44,225 nucleotides of DNA from UBA2266 sp964406945 (GTDB taxonomy: Bacteria > Planctomycetota > Phycisphaerae > Sedimentisphaerales > Anaerobacaceae): contig CAYOTO010000025.1 in NCBI GenBank assembly GCA_964406945.1, positions 1-44,225 of the forward strand. Reading direction: 5' to 3'. Below the pieces are notes generated by a model. That model was not told where the DNA came from and did no database searches. It worked only from the letters and a program-made list of their open reading frames with translations. Every line of letters starts with the position of its first letter. Position 1 is the stretch's first letter. A program made the position numbers and the translations under genes. Positions 41,722 through 44,225 of the stretch are shown here, piece by piece.

Positions 41722-42642
41722 TTACTTCTTTTTTGTGTATACAAGGTCCGGTGCTGAAGTTGTTACTGCAACCCTGGGCGGCACTGATTCCTTTATCCAG
41801 ACATTTCCGCCAATTATGGCTCCCTTGCCAATCGTGACATCACCGAGAATCGTCGCCTCGGCGTATATTGTTACGTTGTCTTCTATCGTCGGGTGCCGCT
41901 TGCCTCCTTTGACAACCCTGCCGTTTTCGTCTTTGCGGAAGCTCAAGGCTCCGAGTGTGGCGCCCTGGTATATCTTAACATTATCGCCTATGACTGTAGT
42001 CTCACCTATTACCACCCCGGTGCCATGGTCTATAAAGAAATTCTTGCCGATGATGGCTCCCGGGTGAATATCGATTCCGGTTTTGGCGTGAGCGCACTCG
42101 GTCATAATGCGCGGAATCATGGGTACTTTTTTCAGGTGGAGTTCGTGGGCGATTCTGTAAGTTCCGATTGCGACGATGCACGGGTAGCTGATCACGATTT
42201 CCTCGTACGACATCGCCGCCGGATCTCCGTCGTAAGCAGCCTCTACATCGCCCTTGAGCAATTGGCGTATTTCCGGCAGCCGCTCCATCAGATCAAGCGT
42301 AACGTTTTCGGCCATCGTACGGCAATCGCAGTCCTTGCATTCGTTGATGCGGCAGCGGTACTGGTACGCACGTTTGACCTGTTCCTGCAGTTGATCGTGT
42401 ATCTGGCAAAGAACGTCGCCGAGTACGAAGCTTACGTTCGCTCTGGTAATCTTCTTTCTGCCGGTATGGCCGGGGAAAAGCACTTCGAACAACAGGTCCA
42501 GCACATTTATGATTTCGCCACGGACCGGCAGATTCGCGGCGTCGATAAAGTTTATGCCCGAATCGCCTTTGTACGTGTCGAGAATTCTCTCGACCAGCTT
42601 ATCAGTCTTATTTCTGGTAAGTTTCTTCTTCTTCTTCTTCAT
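41722..42642 (-). CDS. cysE: Serine O-acetyltransferase (CysE/EpsC type)
   Basis: The 306-residue enzyme acetylates serine with acetyl-CoA to feed cysteine synthase. After a Lys-rich start, a helical N-terminal domain (about 20-185) includes a Cys-rich stretch, RCRINECKDCDCRT, absent from ordinary CysE. The left-handed beta-helix of hexapeptide repeats (about 190-300) has the catalytic-site pattern DIHPGAIIGKNFFIDHGTGVVIGET. The long N-terminal part resembles the plant-type/EpsC-like group seen in several phyla. The ATG has GAGGGG eight bases upstream. The gene lies 25 bases after cysK. The four nearby Cys could bind a metal or sense redox state; that is inference. Confidence 0.9.
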   Translation of the reverse strand: MKKKKKKLTRNKTDKLVERILDTYKGDSGINFIDAANLPVRGEIINVLDLLFEVLFPGHTGRKKITRANVSFVLGDVLCQIHDQLQEQVKRAYQYRCRINECKDCDCRTMAENVTLDLMERLPEIRQLLKGDVEAAYDGDPAAMSYEEIVISYPCIVAIGTYRIAHELHLKKVPMIPRIMTECAHAKTGIDIHPGAIIGKNFFIDHGTGVVIGETTVIGDNVKIYQGATLGALSFRKDENGRVVKGGKRHPTIEDNVTIYAEATILGDVTIGKGAIIGGNVWIKESVPPRVAVTTSAPDLVYTKKK

Positions 42643-42667
42643 GCCTGAATCCCCTCGCCGGCCCGGT

Positions 42668-43588
42668 TCATTCGAACATCTCCGTGGAGATGTATCGTTC
42701 GCCTGTGTCCGGCAGCACCACAACTATCGTCTTGCCGCGGTTTTGGTCTCTGCCGGCAAGCTGAATTGCGGCCCACATTGCGGCGCCCGAGCTTATTCCT
42801 ACGAGTATCCCCTCCTGTGAAGCCAGTTTTCGAGCTGTTTCAATGGCGTCTTGGTTGGATACTCTGACGATCTCGTCGATTAAATCAGTGTTCAAGACAT
42901 CGGGTACGAAGCCGGCGCCGATTCCCTGAATTTTGTGCGAACCGGGCTTACCCCCGGAAAGCACAGCAGAGTCTTCGGGCTCGACGGCAATTGCTTTTAT
43001 GCTCGGGTTCTTTTGTTTCAGCGCTTCGGCGCAGCCCGTTATCGTACCTCCGGTGCCGACGCCGGCGACGAAAATGTCCATTCTGCCGTCGCAATCTTCC
43101 CATATCTCCACGGCGGTCATTTCCCGGTGAATCTTCGGATTCGCCGGGTTGATGAATTGTTGCGGCATGAACGCATGCGGTTCTTCGGCGGCGAGTTGGT
43201 TTGCCTTTTCAACGGCGCCCGACATGCCGCGATCGGCGGGCGTGAGCACGATCTTCGCCCCGAAAATCTTGAGCAGTTTGCGGCGTTCGATGCTCATGGA
43301 TTCGGGCATCGTCAGTACGAGCTTGTATCCTCTGGATGCGCAGATGCATGCCAGGCCTATGCCGGTATTACCACTGGTGGGCTCGATTATAAGCGTATCG
43401 GGTCCGATCTGCCCCTTTTTCTCGGCCGACCTGATCATTGAGAGGGCTATTCTGTCCTTTACGCTTCCGCACGGATTGTAAGATTCGAGCTTGGCGAGTA
43501 TAGACACGCCGCCCGGAGCCAACCGGTTGATCTTGACCAACGGCGTATATCCCACTGCGGCTGTGATGTTTTCGAATATTGCGCTCAT
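42668..43588 (-). CDS. cysK: Cysteine synthase A (O-acetylserine sulfhydrylase)
   Basis: The 306-residue PLP enzyme forms cysteine from O-acetylserine and sulfide. The PLP Lys is at about 44 (NPCGSVKDRIA), the substrate loop EPTSGNTGIGLA at about 69-80, and the phosphate-binding GVGTGGTITG at about 173-182. The length is standard. The ATG at 43588 was chosen because the family starts at this IFENITAAVGYTPLV segment; a TTG at 43615 would overlap the regulator gene. It is ten bases after the Rrf2 gene and directly before its partner acetyltransferase. Confidence 0.95.
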   Translation of the reverse strand: MSAIFENITAAVGYTPLVKINRLAPGGVSILAKLESYNPCGSVKDRIALSMIRSAEKKGQIGPDTLIIEPTSGNTGIGLACICASRGYKLVLTMPESMSIERRKLLKIFGAKIVLTPADRGMSGAVEKANQLAAEEPHAFMPQQFINPANPKIHREMTAVEIWEDCDGRMDIFVAGVGTGGTITGCAEALKQKNPSIKAIAVEPEDSAVLSGGKPGSHKIQGIGAGFVPDVLNTDLIDEIVRVSNQDAIETARKLASQEGILVGISSGAAMWAAIQLAGRDQNRGKTIVVVLPDTGERYISTEMFE

Positions 43589-43598
43589 CCGAATCCGC

Positions 43599-44033
43599 TC
43601 AGATCTGATAGTCAATGTCTGTGTTGTTTTTTGCTCGCTCGGCGAGGTCCCGCAACGTGATGGCTGACAGAACGCCTTCTATTGCTTTTTGAACTTCGAC
43701 CCATACGTCTCTGACGACGCAATCTGCTGCTCTGGCACACTGATCCTGGTTTTCCACGCACTCGACCGTGGCGACCGAACCCTCCAGGACACCGAAGATT
43801 TCATTCAGTTTAATTTTCTCGGGCGCTCTGGCGAGCATGTATCCGCCTTTGGAGCCGCGAATGCTCCTGACGAACCCCGCCGACTTGAGAATCGCGATAA
43901 GCTGTTCGAGATATTTTACCGATATCTCCTGGTGCTTGGCGATGTTTTTAAGCTGCATCGGCTCGCCGTCGTTGTTTCGGGCCAGATCAAGCATCGCCCT
44001 TATACCGTACCTTGTTCTAGTAGACAACTTCAT
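43599..44033 (-). CDS. Rrf2-family transcriptional regulator with three cysteines
   Basis: The 144-residue regulator has an N-terminal winged helix (about 1-65; MKLSTRTRYGIRAMLDLA, then ISVKYLEQLIAILKSAGFVRSIRGSKGGY) typical of IscR and CymR. Three Cys at about 92, 99 and 105 (spacing C-x6-C-x5-C) closely match the cluster-binding C92, C98 and C104 of IscR (C-x5-C-x5-C). It may therefore sense Fe-S status. A CymR-like role, acting through contact with CysK, is the alternative, supported by cysK being the next gene. AGGAGA lies eight bases before the ATG. It is first in the sulfur/Fe-S operon and probably regulates it. Confidence 0.9.
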   Translation of the reverse strand: MKLSTRTRYGIRAMLDLARNNDGEPMQLKNIAKHQEISVKYLEQLIAILKSAGFVRSIRGSKGGYMLARAPEKIKLNEIFGVLEGSVATVECVENQDQCARAADCVVRDVWVEVQKAIEGVLSAITLRDLAERAKNNTDIDYQI

Positions 44034-44062
44034 ATATGGCGTCTCCTGTAATTCCTACTAAG

Positions 44063-44090
44063 AAGGTGGTATTTTATACGATTCCACCCT
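44063..44090 (-). promoter_or_regulatory. Candidate operator of the Rrf2 regulator
   Basis: An inverted repeat of AAGGTGG (44063-44069) and CCACCCT (44084-44090), matching at six of seven positions with a 14-base AT-rich centre, covers the -10 element of the operon. Rrf2 proteins bind imperfect palindromes of about this size. Confidence 0.4.
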
Positions 44091-44102
44091 GGCATGGTGC
44101 AA
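44073..44102 (-). promoter_or_regulatory. Promoter of the sulfur/Fe-S operon
   Basis: On the minus strand TTGCAC (44102-44097), an 18-base spacer and TATAAA (44078-44073). The start near 44066 leaves about 33 bases before the regulator ATG. The remaining bases up to 44225 show no gene. Confidence 0.55.
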
Positions 44103-44225
44103 AAAAACCAGAAAAACTGCCGGAAATCGAGGATTTTATCCAAATCGCACAATTTTCATAGTAGTTTTTCGGGGATTTGTCTTCTTCAGGTGATCTGAGC
44201 GATTGCGACCGGGCGGCTGGTGGGG

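Overview
The window reads as a chromosomal segment from a bacterium of the Planctomycetes, most likely the Phycisphaerae lineage. This is inferred from gene content, not from a marker search. The pointers are a strongly reduced division/cell-wall (dcw) cluster that lacks ftsZ and the mur genes, an intact mreBCD-PBP2 elongation operon, a large MoxR/Bat operon, a LamG-type exported protein remnant, and frequent GTG and TTG starts. No phage, complete transposon or CRISPR array is present. Almost everything looks like vertically inherited core genome.

Layout. (1) Positions 198-10525, minus strand: one nine-gene operon (moxR, DUF58, a PpiC-type isomerase, a BatD/DUF4381-like lipoprotein, batA, batB, a Q-rich TPR protein, batD, batE-like). 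Its genes overlap or nearly touch, and a candidate promoter lies at 10653-10682. (2) Positions 10526-11971: tRNA-Ser(UGA) with its own promoter, then a decayed LamG gene and a 13-bp perfect inverted repeat. (3) Positions 11972-13942, minus: a small GspC/PilP-like protein and a UDP-sugar dehydrogenase. (4) Positions 14359-18283, plus: tRNA-Gly(GCC), a structured untranslated stretch ending in an intrinsic terminator, trigger factor, two different ClpP subunits and a coiled-coil lipoprotein. (5) Positions 18334-22137, plus: an orphan adenine/cytosine-N4 DNA methyltransferase, apolipoprotein N-acyltransferase and a HEAT-repeat lipoprotein. (6) Positions 22220-28258, plus: a promoter, a coiled-coil membrane protein, a 56-residue membrane protein, then mreB, mreC, mreD and the PBP2 gene. 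(7) Positions 34259 back to 28317, minus: an mraZ-headed operon (mraZ, a 69-residue unknown, rsmH, a LysM membrane protein, an ftsL-like gene, ftsI/PBP3, an MJ1255-type glycosyltransferase), convergent with the mre operon. (8) Positions 34587-37369: tRNA-Gly(UCC), proA-proB and tRNA-Leu(CAA). (9) Positions 44102 back to 37408, minus: a sulfur/Fe-S operon (Rrf2 regulator, cysK, serine acetyltransferase, nadA, metY, nifU, nifS).

How the genes fit together. Regions 6 and 7 place the elongasome and what remains of the divisome tail to tail, sharing one cell-wall neighbourhood. Region 4 groups nascent-chain folding (trigger factor) with proteolysis (ClpP pair), as in many bacteria. Region 9 couples cysteine synthesis (CysE-CysK) and homocysteine synthesis (MetY) to Fe-S assembly (NifS-NifU) and to one Fe-S client (NadA), under a cysteine-containing Rrf2 regulator with a plausible operator over its own promoter. 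Region 1 is a membrane/periplasm-facing MoxR-vWA system of still poorly defined function, here with an embedded foldase. No single striking undescribed system stands out. The best leads are the expanded Bat operon with PpiC, the unknown small proteins inside the mre and mraZ operons, the MraZ-box promoter, and the Asn-substituted ClpP pair.
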